Assembly: GCA_947184155.2 (NCBI GenBank)
Contig: CAMXCT020000513.1
Span: 411,453-475,452, forward strand
Length of the DNA stretch: 64,000 nucleotides
Direction of reading: 5' to 3'
From: Cladocopium goreaui
Lineage: Eukaryota > Sar > Dinophyceae > Suessiales > Symbiodiniaceae
The notes beneath the pieces were generated by a model. It made no database searches and was not told where the DNA came from. It was given only the letters and a program-made list of their open reading frames with translations. How positions within the stretch are numbered: the first letter of the stretch is position 1; the number at the start of each line of letters is the position of its first letter. Made by a program: the position numbers and the translations under genes. This document shows, piece after piece, positions 45,195 through 57,402 of this stretch.

Positions 45195-48100
45195 GATCAC
45201 GGCGACTGGCTGAATTTTGCGGCTTCCTGTATGTCCGATGTACAGTGGGAGGTGGCCGCAATCCGACCAGAAGCAGTGCTCTCGCATCGCTCATGCCCTT
45301 GGGGTGGTCATTTGATAAAGATGGAGACAAAGACACTTGGTTAATTTTTGGACCCAGCCTCCCCCCGGGATCACCCATGTGGCCGAATGCCATGCCCCAG
45401 GGATGCGTTTGCCTCGGGTTTGCATTAATTACTTTACAAACGAGGTCAAATGATGCTTTTTTTTTCAGATCAAGGCATGTTAGGCATGTTTGCTTTCCCA
45501 TGGAATTTTAACAGCAAGTTGCAGGATTGTCAAACCTGGATTCATTGAAGGGTGAGCCATCGTCAGCCTGCCTTAAACCAAACGATCCAATGTGCAATGT
45601 CCACATCGTACTAATAACCCCTCCTCAAACATTAACTAAGGGAACCTAAATATGATGTGGCCAAACAAAGGTCTGGGTCCATGGCATTTTTTGACATCTA
45701 GGTGTTGCGGAACAAATTGCCTAATTGAAGACACATACATATATTATATAAGTGTAATTTTGGGACCCTGCAAGTTGCCTAAATGAAAACGAATACACAA
45801 CCTCAATTTGCAATCCAAGTGCTGCACAAATGGCCTAATCGACAACAAATACATGTTGGAAGAGCTTTTGCGTTTTAAACATTGCGAAACAAGTTGCCTA
45901 ATTAGAACACGAATACATCCCGGGAAAGCTTTTGCATTTTAGTATTGCCGAACAAAATGTCTAATTGACAACAAATACATGTTGAGAAAGCCTTTGCACT
46001 TTAGTATGGGGAGCCATTTGTTTGGGGAATTATTTAGAATTCTTTAGATGTATAATGATGTATGCAGTTTGTTTTGTTTGGTTTGGAATGGTTTGGATTT
46101 CTCCCTTTCCACTTTACTGGTTTTCTGCTTCTTTGTTCTTTTGCTTCTCTGCTTGTTTGCATTTTTCCCTTTTCTTTTGCTTCTCTGCATTTGTCTCTCT
46201 TCTGCGTTTCTGCTTCTCTGCTTTTTCTTTTTTTTGCTTTTCCATCTTTCTGCTTCTCTGCTTTTTTTTGCTGTTCTGTTTTTCTACCTCTTTCCTTTTT
46301 GCTTCTCTGCTTTTCCGCTCCTCGGTTTCTTCTTTTGTTTTTCTGCTTTTTCTGTTTTTGCCTGTTTGGTTTCTTTCCTTTTTGGCTTCGCCGCTTGTTT
46401 GTTTTTCTGCTTTTCTCTGCTTTTTGGCCGTCCTTTTTCTTCCCTGTTCTTCTGCTTTCTTCCAAGTACAACTACAGCAAGAACAACAAAAGCAACCAGA
46501 GCAACAAAAATAACCACAACCCAAAGAAGGACCCCGTCCAGCCGTTTCTATTCTGTTACTTCAAAGTTCTCGCTTTGATCTTTTGGGTTTCTTTGCTTTG
46601 GCGTAAAGACTATGAAGCCAATGATATGTAATTTTGATGTTTGTTGTGGTTCCGAATGGTTCCGAGGAGGTTCAAGGCTACCCCCTTTGCAGGCTGCTTT
46701 TTTTCCTCTGCATTTTAGAATAGGAGATGAATGAAGACATCGATGCATTCAGACATATTCAGACATTTCAGACCTTTCGGGATTTTAATTCAGATCTTTG
46801 AGGTCAGATTCAAAAAATCAGGAAGGAAAACAACTGAAGACAACTATAGGGTAAAAACCCGTTGGCGTACTTTAGTGTGGGGTGGTTTATGGCGGTTTTA
46901 CTATTTTGGCCGGAGGGTTTGCATATTTAATTTATACGTTATTAGTGGCGGGGATTGTTAATCCGACGTGAACATTGAGGAATGTCTTCATCCAGAATGC
47001 CCCTTCAGATCCTGCTAATCTGCTGGTGCGCCCTGAAGTGCGGGCCCTGTCTCCGGCATATGCCAAACCCGAGAACCCAGCGGAGTACTCGTGGCGGTGT
47101 CTGGAGACATATGAGCCGGGTAATGCCTTGATGGAGCGCACCAACTGCATGTGGGCCATTCGCTTGTTGTCAGTGGCTCGGATGTGACGTTGTGGGATAG
47201 GGACCATGGGGAGAATTATGGAAAGAAACCAGAACACATCGGTAACTTCAGGAGGGTCAGATTCAGAAGTTGCTGGCATAACAAGCATCAAGAGCAAGTC
47301 GGATCAAGTACGGAGGCACAAACGCGCCGGCACGTGCGACGGTCAGCGGGTAAAATTCAAAAGGGTCGCACAATTTTACCTGACTGCAGCCAACCGCCTT
47401 GCAGGATCTTGCAGGTAGCTCTAGTGGTATGATCCCTGTCATACCAATACCAGGGGCGCGTTGGGATTGGGATCTTGCCACATTGATTTTAAGGGATCAT
47501 CTCAGTTGTCCCTGGCCGGGATTCTCCTTTCTGCCTTTCCATACTTGTTCCGACATTTCCATGTGCGGTGAGTACGTCTTTGAGAAATGATGCTCTCCCG
47601 ATTTTGTGTCTCAAGCATGCCGCCGTCCGTGATTCATGGTATTTATGGGATGGTCAAATAGTAGAACACTGTAGCAAAAAAGAAAGTGGTTTCTTTTTGT
47701 GAACTGTTTCTATGACATTTTTTTCCATGGTAGTTGCTTCTTTTCCACGTTGTCCAAAGATGTCCAAAGGCATTGTTCAGCTTTGAATCTAGCGAGGATC
47801 CACCAGCCAAGCTTCCTGTACTGCTCAGGTGCTGTTTGGTCACTCTCAGGGCTCCACCAGAGAGCACTTTTTTCAAAAAGTACGAACAGTGACCCGCCTC
47901 GCTCTCTACAGGGACTTTCCTGAACCAGGACAGCGTGCCGTGATATCCCATAGTTTGGTGGTTTTAAAGATCACGACGTGACTTCACATAACTAATTTGA
48001 CATTCCCAAAGTGGTTGGGTTGAGACACTTCACCACACATGTTCGAACCCTGAAGGAGATTCCACCTATGTAGGAACAGAAACCATTTCAATTACCCGTC

Positions 48101-48828
48101 GTTTGCCACACCCTTCGGGCAGCAGGTACCGCTTGGTGTTTGTCTTCAGCACCCCAGAAGACAGCTGGACACATGCATCCTTGTGTCGCCAACACTTCCC
48201 TGCTTTCACTGACATGTTGCGCAAGATGTTCGAGAGGGTGGTGAATGGCCCCGGCTTCCGTGATATGCGGGAGGCTGATGCAAAGATGTACTTGGTCCTG
48301 TCCATGCGAAACTTCAATCGTGGACACCCTCTGGTCCCGCAAAGAGATCCTTCTTCGGATGAATCTATCGATGTTTCGGCTGGCGAACACATTGGCTTGG
48401 TGTCTTGGACCCGTTTCAAGTCTGATGAGAATTTCCCCTTGAGTGAGTACATGCGGGTCTTCATGGAGCGACTGGGGTACCAGTTGAAGATCTTTGGGGT
48501 CATGGATGGTCGCAAGCTTGTCCCCTACCAGTGTGCCGTTGTGCGGCAGGAGTGGGATGAGTTGAAGACAGCTTTCTATCAGGCTTTCAAGGTGCAGAAA
48601 GCCGCCTACCGCCATGGCAATGGAGGAAGCAAGAGCCCCAGCTTGACTGAAGATGCTTCCCCCCGTTTCTTGCCTGGTGTCCATCAGGGTGAGCTGCAAG
48701 CTCCACCAAAGCTCTTCAACACCACGGTGCGCAAGACATTTGTTGAGCTCGAGGAGGAAAGGCCGAAGCGGTCCACGCATTTGAAGCGGAGCCTCTCCAC
48801 AGGGGAAGTGATGACGTGCTTTGTGTAG
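45195..48828 (+). CDS. Uncharacterised tandem family, copy II, conserved exons (most intact copy)
   Basis: Exons: 45,195-45,339 (DHGDWLNFAASCMSDVQWEV), 46,980-47,187 (NVFIQNAPSDPANLLVRPEV, then YEPGNALMERTN), 47,829-47,934 (VLFGHSQGSTREHFFQKVRT), 48,074-48,828 (TETISITRRLPHPSGSRYRL, HIGLVSWTRFK, ERLGYQLKIFGVMDGRKLVP, TVRKTFVELEEE, LKRSLSTGEVMTCFV, TAG). Exons 3 and 4 join in phase (CAG-C | GA-ACA). The last exon is one 250-codon frame. No known domain recognised; no transmembrane segment or signal peptide visible; soluble, with a basic C-terminus. The family lies in tandem on one strand, which is usual for dinoflagellates. Exon 1/2 phase is not settled. Confidence 0.7.
45704..46008. repeat. 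Degenerate ~63-bp tandem repeat, about 5 copies
   Basis: Units share AACAA(G/A)TTGCCTAATTGA, AACACGAATACAT and AAAGCTTTTGCATTTTAGT. Located in the intron between exons 1 and 2 of copy II. Confidence 0.75.
46090..46455. repeat. Polypyrimidine minisatellite (TTTTGCTTCTCTGC)n
   Basis: Plus strand almost wholly T/C/G with TTTTGCTTCTCTGCTTG-type units. All three plus frames (Phe/Leu/Ser-rich) and minus frames (Lys/Glu/Arg-rich) stay open. Located in the copy II exon 1-2 intron. Confidence 0.9.
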
Positions 48829-49490
48829 AGCTTAATTTGGCTACTGCTCTGCCAGTAGAACATTTTGTTTGGCCGATTGTGGGGAATTTTTTGAGATACT
48901 GTCACAGAGCAGTACTTGCAGACACTGGAGGTGTTTTTTTGCTTAATTAATTATTCGGAGGAGGTTCTGTGGAGGCTTCAACTGGGAGGGCAACATTTAC
49001 AATTGGTTCAAGTGGCATGCAAAATGTAGAGCAACGTGGTAAACTGGTAAACTCAATGCCAAAACCATCCCTGACTTTGCCATGTTAGGGTCTTACAAGC
49101 TTAAACACAGGGTTCATCAGTAGGTTGGCCATGTTTGAACATGGAACATCTATGAACACCTCGCAATTGGCCAAAGTGGATGCACGGAGGTACAGATTGT
49201 ACAGCCAGGGCTGCGCGGAGGACAGAACCTCCCGTGAGATCCTATGGAGATTGTGAAGTCAGTGGGAATAGAAGCAGTCAGACCATCGCATGGCTAGGCC
49301 GGGTAGGCCGGGTAGGCATTGGTCCCAAAAAGGATGGAGCTTATGGAGGTAGGACCAGGATGGACCAGGTAGGATGCAGCATTTTGTGCGTTTTGTTTTC
49401 CCCCTTTCTCCATGATGGTTCAATTGCATTCAATTGCATGTTTGTTTTTTTCTTTAAACTGTAGGTCCCAAATATTTGGGCAAGGAACAT
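48829..49490. other. 3' UTR and flank of copy II
   Basis: Shares AGCTTAATTTGGC, GCAATTGGCCAAAGT and GTACAGCCAGGG with the copy I flank, and ATTGTGAAGTCAG with the first bases of the window. No exon recognised until about 49,490. Confidence 0.5.
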
Positions 49491-51480
49491 CCACGATTGC
49501 AATGGAAGAGTTGTCGATGGCGTTTTCCATTGCTGGATGGTATGCCGCTGGTTTCCTATGCCGCTGTTCTTGGGGGGACATTCTCATCATTCTCATATTA
49601 ACACCTCTACCTCTACCAGGGAGCCAAAGAGTCCACAAGCCCTCATATTTAGCAATCCAACAACCTCACACGCAATGGTTAGCGAGTTTAGTGAACAAAA
49701 CATATCAAAACATAGGTATACCATGCTGCTAGACCATCATGGAAATAGTGATTTTGGATGATTTTGGTATGAGTTGGTATGAGTTGGTATGCCATGGTAT
49801 GCCAGTGTCACCGAGATGTTTCAATCCCACTGAGTCATCGGCGAAAATGCGGAGCCTCTCGGGCCTAGCCTCTAGCGCTCTAGCGGCCCAAAAAAGAAGC
49901 GGCAGGAGCAAAGCAGTTCTTGGATATGATAGTGGAAGGATGCACAGATACGAGCGGTATTGGATTCATTCCATGATTTTGGTGGTCTTGATAAAGAGGA
50001 AACTATAGTTGACACGTGTTAACATGCTATAAACCAACATCAACCTACAGTAACTATCAATTGGTGAGGCTTCTGGTTTGCCAGAGGGCCTTGTGCTTGA
50101 ACACTTCCTGCCCCTGCCGCAATCTTTTGGACTTCTTTCCCTGGCCCAAGAGAAACGCGGTCGATAGGTCCCCTGAACATTGCTTGTGGCCCGGGAACCG
50201 ACGCAGCATGGTGCCCGACTTCAGCGCTTGGATGAGTGTCGCCCCTTCTTGCATGTCAGATGCAGATTGGGAGGTGGCTCTGTTCAAAACGGCATAGAAT
50301 TACGGTACATTCGCTATTGCCCCGAAAAAATGTGCTTTGATGGGGAACAGGATGAGAGTCCATCATCAAAAGAGTTTGGGGCACCCTATTTCCAGACAAA
50401 CCGAGGTGGCCGCTGAAACATCAGAGGCTGTGCTTTCTCATCGCTCCTGCCTCTGGGGTGGTCGCTTGATCAAGATGGAAGTGCCGATGCTTGGATGTGG
50501 CGCTTTCAGACAGTCTTTTGGATCCCCACGGGTGCTCTTTGAAGGATATGTGTTGGTTGTTGAAGCTGTTCAGAGGGGTTCTCTAACAACCGTGGAGAAT
50601 CCCCTGGTTGATTCTCTATGATTCTCTAGAAGCCATGAGGGGCCGTGGGGAATCCCATGGTATATTATGCACAGCCCACGGCGTATAGCATGCGATCTTT
50701 TGATATTCTTTTGATCAATGATGGTGCCAAGCTGCTCGTTAAAAGATGTTTTAAGGAGCCTCTTCATTGAGGACGCTCCTGGGGATTCCAAGAACCTGTT
50801 TGTTCGACCTGAAGCTGGGCCGTGCTTGCAATGTGTTTTACTTTTCCATACTTTTTTTTTGGTCAGAACTGAAACCAACAGCCCCACATTTGTCCCCAAC
50901 CATCCCGTGACCCACAAAGGTTGTTGGGCAAGGCTGCCCTTGCGAAGATTTCCACGCGGAAACCCCTGCATTTGAACATCTACAGTAGTAACCCCATCCA
51001 AAAAATGGAAACGCATTTTGCTATCCAGTGGTTTGGAAGGGGTGGTTTGGTTATTCATACTCAGTAAGTCCAGAGCATATCCCGAGCCACATTCAGAGTT
51101 TCCCAACCACATGATAGACTTATCACATTTCGGTCAGATTTTACTTTTCCATCCTTTTTGGTCATTGGTTTAAGGGCAAATTCTCAGGAGACCCCCATAT
51201 TTAATGGATTTTAACGGTAAATTTCATGGTTTCCTATGGTTTCCTGTAAATTTTCCCAAGAAAACCAATCCAACGCATCTGAAAAATTGTTTTTTGGCAA
51301 AACCCGGTGGTTTCACCGGCAGATTTTAAACGACCTCCCTCCAGGAGGTCTTCGGCAACTTGTCGCCGGGCCCGTTGGAGACGGGGCTGCGACACCTGGC
51401 CACCTTTGCACCGGGGGATGCGCTGTTGGATCGCAGCAACTCTATGTGGATGCTGCGGGTGGCTGCTGCGCCCCGTTTTT
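49490..51480 (+). CDS. Uncharacterised tandem family, copy III (diverged)
   Basis: Exon 1 is split: ~50,100-50,273 (VPDFSAWMSVAPSCMSDADW) and 50,406-~50,495 (VAAETSEAVLSHRSCLWGGR). Exon 2 is also split: 50,756-50,813 (SLFIEDAPGDSKNLFVRPE) and 51,348-~51,475 (VFGNLSPGPLETGLRHLATF, APGDALLDRSNSMWMLRVAA). Both extra introns are absent from copies I and II. Candidate upstream exons near 49,490-49,580 and 49,830-49,915 are weak. Exons matching the rest of the family (GYQLKI..MDGRKLVP) were not found downstream, so copy III is either truncated or has diverged beyond recognition. Confidence 0.6.
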
Positions 51481-52284
51481 TCAAGCGGCCGTTCGAAAGC
51501 GGGATGATGGGCTTGCGGCAAACATAGGCAAAGCACCAATCTTGAGCTTGATCTTGATATCATACACCATTAATCACCATTAAATTATATATATATATAT
51601 TATATGCATAATTCTATAATTGAAAATATAGACAGATTCGATTATGTTAACTAATGATAGATAAATCTCGCTGATGTTGCTGCGTTCTTGGAAGTTGGAG
51701 AGATTTGTTGGAGGGTTGAGTTGGTTTTGCACGGATGTTGGCCACGTCAACGTGTCCAGCGTTGTGGATATCATCAATGGCAGAGAGCTGTTACCAGAGG
51801 ATATGTAAGGCCATGGGCCATGCAAGAATACCAACGTGAGTGGGAAAAGCAGCAAGAAGCAGATACTAATGTGGCAAACCCATGCCAACCCAACGATAAG
51901 TCGTTCCAGTACCCAACCATCTTAAACAGGGGCACACTAGTGGCTTGACCATGCTTGACCACATTACTGGCTCCTCTCCGTATCAAAGGTTAATTTGTTG
52001 GATTGAGTCCTTGTAGCATGTGCTTGTGCTGAAAACACGCCCAGCTGGGCTTAAAGCTGTCAAACACTGTAGCTAAAGCTGTCAAACACTGTAGCTACAG
52101 CCAAAATTTAGGTTAATGGAGAGTAGTATTGGAGACATCTTTATTTTTTGGAAATTGAGCTGGGGCTTGGAAAACGATAATACACTCTTCAAAAAATGAT
52201 AACTTTTGCTTATATACGAAAACCTGAAAAACGATCATACACTCTTCAAACATTGATGACTTGGAGCTACATACCAAATATTGA
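51481..52284. other. Unassigned sequence with short duplications
   Basis: A plus-strand frame at 51,688-51,948 (EYQREWEKQQEADTN) is open but has no recognisable family. Around 52,050-52,100 a 23-bp unit (AAAGCTGTCAAACACTGTAG) is doubled, and 52,145-52,255 holds a ~60-bp duplication containing ATACACTCTTCAAA. Confidence 0.35.
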
Positions 52285-52510
52285 CCGTGGCCCATATGCT
52301 GTACATACTGTACATACTGTATCATTCTGTACATGCATACTGTACATACTGTACATACATACTGTACATACATACTGTACATACATACTGTACATACATA
52401 CTGTACATACATACTGTACATACATACTGTACATACATACTGTACATACTGTACATACTGTACATACATACATACGTACGTACGTACGTGCGTAGGTACG
52501 TAGGTACGTA
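52285..52510. repeat. TACATACTGTACA microsatellite
   Basis: TACATACTGTACATAC units then CGTA runs. Each TGTACA is palindromic. Open frames on both strands are artefacts. Confidence 0.95.
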
Positions 52511-52840
52511 CATACATACGTACATACCTACTTACATTACATTGCATTACATTACATTTCATTACCATACATCACCATACATACATTACATTACATTGCA
52601 TTACATTACATTACATAGCATTGCATTACATTACATTACATCACCATACATACATTACATTACATTGCATTACATTACATTGCATTGCACTGCATTACAT
52701 TACATTACATTGCATTACATTACATTGCATTGCACTGCATTACATTACATTACACATACATACATACATACATACATGCATACCATGCATACCATGCATA
52801 CCATGAATTCCATGCATTCCATGCATTCCATGCATTCCAT
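52511..52840. repeat. CATTACATTGCATTAC microsatellite
   Basis: CATTA/CATTG pentamers followed by CATA tetramers and four CCATGCATA/CCATGCATT units. Confidence 0.9.
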
Positions 52841-53580
52841 ACATACCATACATTACCATACATTACCATACATTACCATACATTACCATACATTACCATA
52901 CATTACCATACATTACCATACATTACCATACATTACCATCCATTACCATACATTACCATACATTACCATACATTACCATACATTACCATACATTACCATA
53001 CATTACCATACATTACCATACATTACCATACACTACCATACATTACCATACATTACCATACAGTACCATACATGACCATACATTACCATACATTACCATA
53101 CAGTACCATACAGTACCATACATTACCATACATTACCATACATTACCATACATTACCATACATTGCCATACATTACCATACATAACCATACATAACCATA
53201 CATAACCATACATAACCATACATTACCATACATTACCATACATTACCATACATTACCATACATTACCATACATTACCATACATTACCATGCATTACCATA
53301 CACTACCATACATTACCATACATTACCATACATTACCATACATTACCATACATTACCATACATTACCATACATTACCATACATTACCATACATTACCATA
53401 CATTACCATACATTCCCATACATTACCATCATTACCATACATTACCATACGTACCATAATCTTACCATACATTACCATACATTACCATACATTACCATAC
53501 TTACCATACATAACCATATACATAACCATACATAACCATAATAACCCTACATAACCAACATAACCCATAATAACCATACA
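52841..53580. repeat. CATTACCATA 10-bp tandem array, about 65 copies
   Basis: Very regular 10-bp unit with scattered single-base variants (CACTACCATA, CATAACCATA, CAGTACCATA). The array decays at its right end. Confidence 0.95.
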
Positions 53581-53629
53581 TAACCATACATACCCATACA
53601 TACCTACATACATACATACATACATACAT

Positions 53630-53664
<35 letters not shown>

Positions 53665-53670
53665 CACACG
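53581..53670. repeat. CATA and CAGA microsatellite
   Basis: CATACATA followed by about ten CAGA units. Confidence 0.95.
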
Positions 53671-53719
53671 TAGAACTTTGCAGGACAGCTGCAAGTATGC
53701 AGGGCAGGATCGCAAATCC

Positions 53720-56700
53720 AAGTGGATTTCAATATATTTCAACAATTTTCCGGCCACATCGACCACAGATCAAGTTCCTTTTCCAAAGGAGCTCTGGATC
53801 CTCACGGACCTGGAGCTTCAGCAGCTTTGAGCTCCACGGTTCCAGATGGAGAAACCCTATCGAAGAAGTTTGGAGGTTTGGATGTTGAAATGGTGTTGAA
53901 TTTGAAGGTTTCCGTAAACAATTTTTTATGTCCAGAGTTTTTCATTTCACAGGAAAACAGCTGGCAGTTCTGATAGTTTCGCAGGAACCACAGGGCTTCC
54001 TCGCATCCTTACATTGACCGCTCTGGATGCTTTGGCCAAGAAGTCAGAAGGCCTTCCTCTCCATGCTTCGTGTTGCTTTCTGCTGTTGCACTCAGACAAC
54101 ATTCAAAATGTTTCATGCTCATTGACAGGCCAGATGCCTGGCATAATTCGGGAGGTCTTGACCAGACTCCTAGGAACACTTCGCACAGAGTTGCAGAGCC
54201 TCCTGGACAGGTGGGGATCAACAGCATTTCATGAATTCCACGTAACGTCACCGCAATGTGCCACTCGAAACTGGAGGCCAGGTGGAAACAACAAACCTTT
54301 GACTCCAATGCCACTGAGCCCACAGCATCGCCTCCAACTCCGTGGTTGGCAGGCGGGTTTCAACATGGAAATATGTTTTGAAATAAGGATGATTTGTTTC
54401 ATTTATATTGTTAAACCTCATTGTTTCCATTTTTGGAGGATGAAGCAATGAATTCTAGGAGATTTGTGAGATTTGTTGGTGAAAGGCAATCTTGATTCTT
54501 GGATGCCACGCGAAGAACGACAAAGAAACTGCAGAAATGCTCCTCTCAGAGCTCTTCTGGCACCTCAGGCAGGGGATTGCGTGATTGTGAGGGTTGATCT
54601 GTCAAGGCAAGGAAGGCAAAGAGGTTACATTTTGGTGGAGAGATGTTTGGGTCTTGCCGCTGTGAGAATCTGCGCGAATCAGAATCCTACTGACTCTGGG
54701 CATGAACAGGACTCCGCATCTTCCAGATGTGCGTTGGGGATCTCAGAAGCACCAAATCTGGAGTGTTTTTGAAATGTACAAGGACTAGGCTGAACAGTAT
54801 CCAAGGCTGAACAGTATCCAAGGCTGAACAGTATCCAAATCTTCCTTTCACTACCAAGGTGACTATCAAGAACTTCTCGGCTGCCTTCTCTGTGCTAGTT
54901 TTCAAGATCTAGCAATGCGACACCTGGTCCCTGCATTGGGCCGGTATGACTGTGCCTTGGATTATTGGTGCACCTTGTCCTTGGTGTCTTCAACTGAACT
55001 GTTGCGAAGAACAGTGCTACTACAAGCGAGGCAACAACCAAGTCAGTGCGTCTCTCTTGGCCGGGTGCCAAGTAGTCACAGGATGTCACAGGATGTCACA
55101 GGAAGATTGAGCTGTATGCAGGTGAGTTTTGTGAGAATTTCGCTGTGAGTTTTGTAAGTTTCCTAAGGTCATTTGCAGTTTTCTCTTCCGCCATTGGATT
55201 TGTCTTTCAGCTCCGCCGCCCCATGCTGTGCAGCTGCTGGTGGCAGTGGTGCCGTACCTGGGGCATAATTCTGCATATGTTCGAGGCTCTCAGCATTCCG
55301 TGGTCGTGGGTTTCTGTGAATAACATAGGTTTCATAGGTCTCCTGACTCTTTGGCTCGGTGTGGTGTGTCGCCTGTCAGCTTTCGTAGGCACAGCTTCCT
55401 GGGGATTCTACGAACTGATGGAAGTTGCGAAAGCCAATGGAGCCATTGAAGTTGGAGAGGAGTGCGGCAAGCGACTTGGATGGTACTATTCAGCGTTTAG
55501 CGCTCCGTGCGGTTTGTCATCATATCATATGGGTGTGTCGGAAAATGGGCAATGCCCCAGGAAAAGAAGTTTTAATGGGTAAAATGACGAGAAACCATGG
55601 TAGTTTGGGATATGTAGCCTCAAAACCATATTGGTACTGACTCAACTGACATTCAAAAGATGGTGTTCCCAGATTCTGCCAGATGCTTCCAGGCTACTGC
55701 TCGATTTGCATCGATTTTTGGCCACCAACCGTGAATGCCAAAAGATGCGAAGACGATTGCGACCCATCTACCAATCCTATGACACCTCGAAGCTCCGCGT
55801 CAAAAAAAATTGCTGAAAAGAGCACCGCCAGAGATCTTTGCAAAGAGAACTTGAAATGGTGAATCCCGGTGAATGGTAAGTCAGACTCAATTACAGCTCC
55901 AGCTTTGCAGGACAATATAGGACAATGTTGAGCTGCAACAGAAGTTGAAGTTAGCTGATTTTTCATAATTTTTCTTCAGTGGCCAATGACACCTGCTGGG
56001 TTTGGCCCAGATAGAAGTATATAGTCTTTCCAGGTTCATGATTTTCAACCTTCTTCACATAAAGTAGCAAATTACACAAAACGCAACTCTTAGGCCTGCC
56101 ATTCGTTCCTGCAAGTTTTCTGTTTTGTTGATTTTTGTTGTGGATATCTCGAAATTATCAAGTTTGCTAACGAGATGCGAAACAAATCTGGAGGCAGTAC
56201 TTCGTACCTATGAAGTTGAGATAGTTGAGGCAATAGGAAGTCTATGGAAGTCTTAAGTTCACCTGAGAAGAGAAGCTCCTTTCAGTTGTCGTCAAGTTGT
56301 CGTGTGAGGTCTGCATTGGAGGCGTTGACGCAGCTGTCAGAAGTCCTTCCATCAGCTGAAACTGAGAAGGAGATCTTGCAGCCGTTGCACATCTTTGCAA
56401 ATGGAGACTTCAAGACGCGTCCTTGGATCTTTTAGATCTCTTGGATCTGTTGAGTCTTTTAGATTTTTTAGATGCCTTGGTTTGGGGGGACAAGATCAGT
56501 AACTATAGCTGGTGCAGTGATGTCTCTCCCAAGGCCTTCTCACACGTTTTTGGAGCTGCTGAAGGAGGAGGTTGCAAAGGAGCCTCGGAACACTGAAGCT
56601 TTTGGTGTGTTATTTCGGCTTGTTCCTTGGGCGTCTTATTATTAGTATTGGTATATTATTGTATTGGCATTGATTTTTATTGCTGTTTGATGAATTTATA

Positions 56701-57402
56701 TCTGATCCCATTTCTTGACAAACCTCAGAACGCTTCACAAGGAGATGGAGAGCATTTTCGAGGGAGAGGATGCAAGCCAATACGCTTCATCATCTGAGCA
56801 CTGGCAGGCGGGTCCCAAGGGTCCCCCATCGGCAAAAAAAGGCACCAGAGCTGTCGAGTCGCAGCACAGGAAGCTCAGCTTGCAGCACTACGTGCTGTCC
56901 AGCAACTTGAAGGCGGACCATGGCGATGGTTGCAGCCTTCACATGTGATGAAAGCCTTTTGTCACAGTCTGGAACATGGGGGAATTCATTTGTGAAACAT
57001 GTGCTTTTTGAAGGTTGCACGTCATATCCCTATTGTTCTGTGAACTGGGTTATCCTCTCCATATTCAATCCCTTCAAACAATAATCGTTGGATACCATTA
57101 GAACTACTATATTATAATAGTGACGTTGATATTATAGTTATGGCCCTACGGCACCTCACCTTCCAGTTGACTGCCATGTGTGCATGGACAGGTTCCAAAG
57201 ATGAAGTTCCAGATCTTGTTGCCGTGGATGCTGCGGGTGGAGCATCAGGGTTGCTGCTTGGCTTCAACGTGACCGCATGATATATGAGAATGGGGTACAC
57301 CCCCAAATGGCCATTCGGTAAGAAATATGATTCATGATGATAATTTGTTAATCCCTGGGATTTTTGGAATGTCCTATTCTCAGATAATGAATATGATTTC
57401 AG
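53720..57402 (+). CDS. Probable N-terminal (helical) part of the TRM3/TARBP1-like gene
   Basis: Plausible exons in the same direction as the SPOUT exons: ~53,740-53,875, ~54,130-54,212 (GQMPGIIREVLTRLLGTLRT), ~54,488-54,583 (AKNDKETAEMLLSELFWHLR), ~54,908-55,045 (MRHLVPALGRYDCALDYWC), ~55,200-55,480 (a Trp/Leu-rich frame), ~55,670-55,860, ~56,240-56,420 (RSALEALTQLSEVLPSAETE), ~56,515-56,605, ~56,727-56,930, ~57,190-57,270. They look helical, as expected for the long ARM/HEAT-type N-terminus of TRM3/TARBP1, but individual exons were not matched to the family. The 5' end is unknown; some pieces could belong to another gene. Confidence 0.4.
54780..54838. repeat. 17-bp tandem repeat, three copies
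   Basis: GGCTGAACAGTATCCAA repeated about three times, probably in an intron. Confidence 0.9.

Noticed and set aside
46022..46631. Phe/Leu/Ser-rich (plus) and Lys/Glu/Arg-rich (minus) proteins
   Set aside because: All six frames are open over a low-complexity polypyrimidine tract lying in an intron of copy II.
52113..53554. Long Tyr/His/Thr-rich and Val/Cys-rich frames
   Set aside because: Artefacts of the CATTACCATA and TACATACTGTACA microsatellites.
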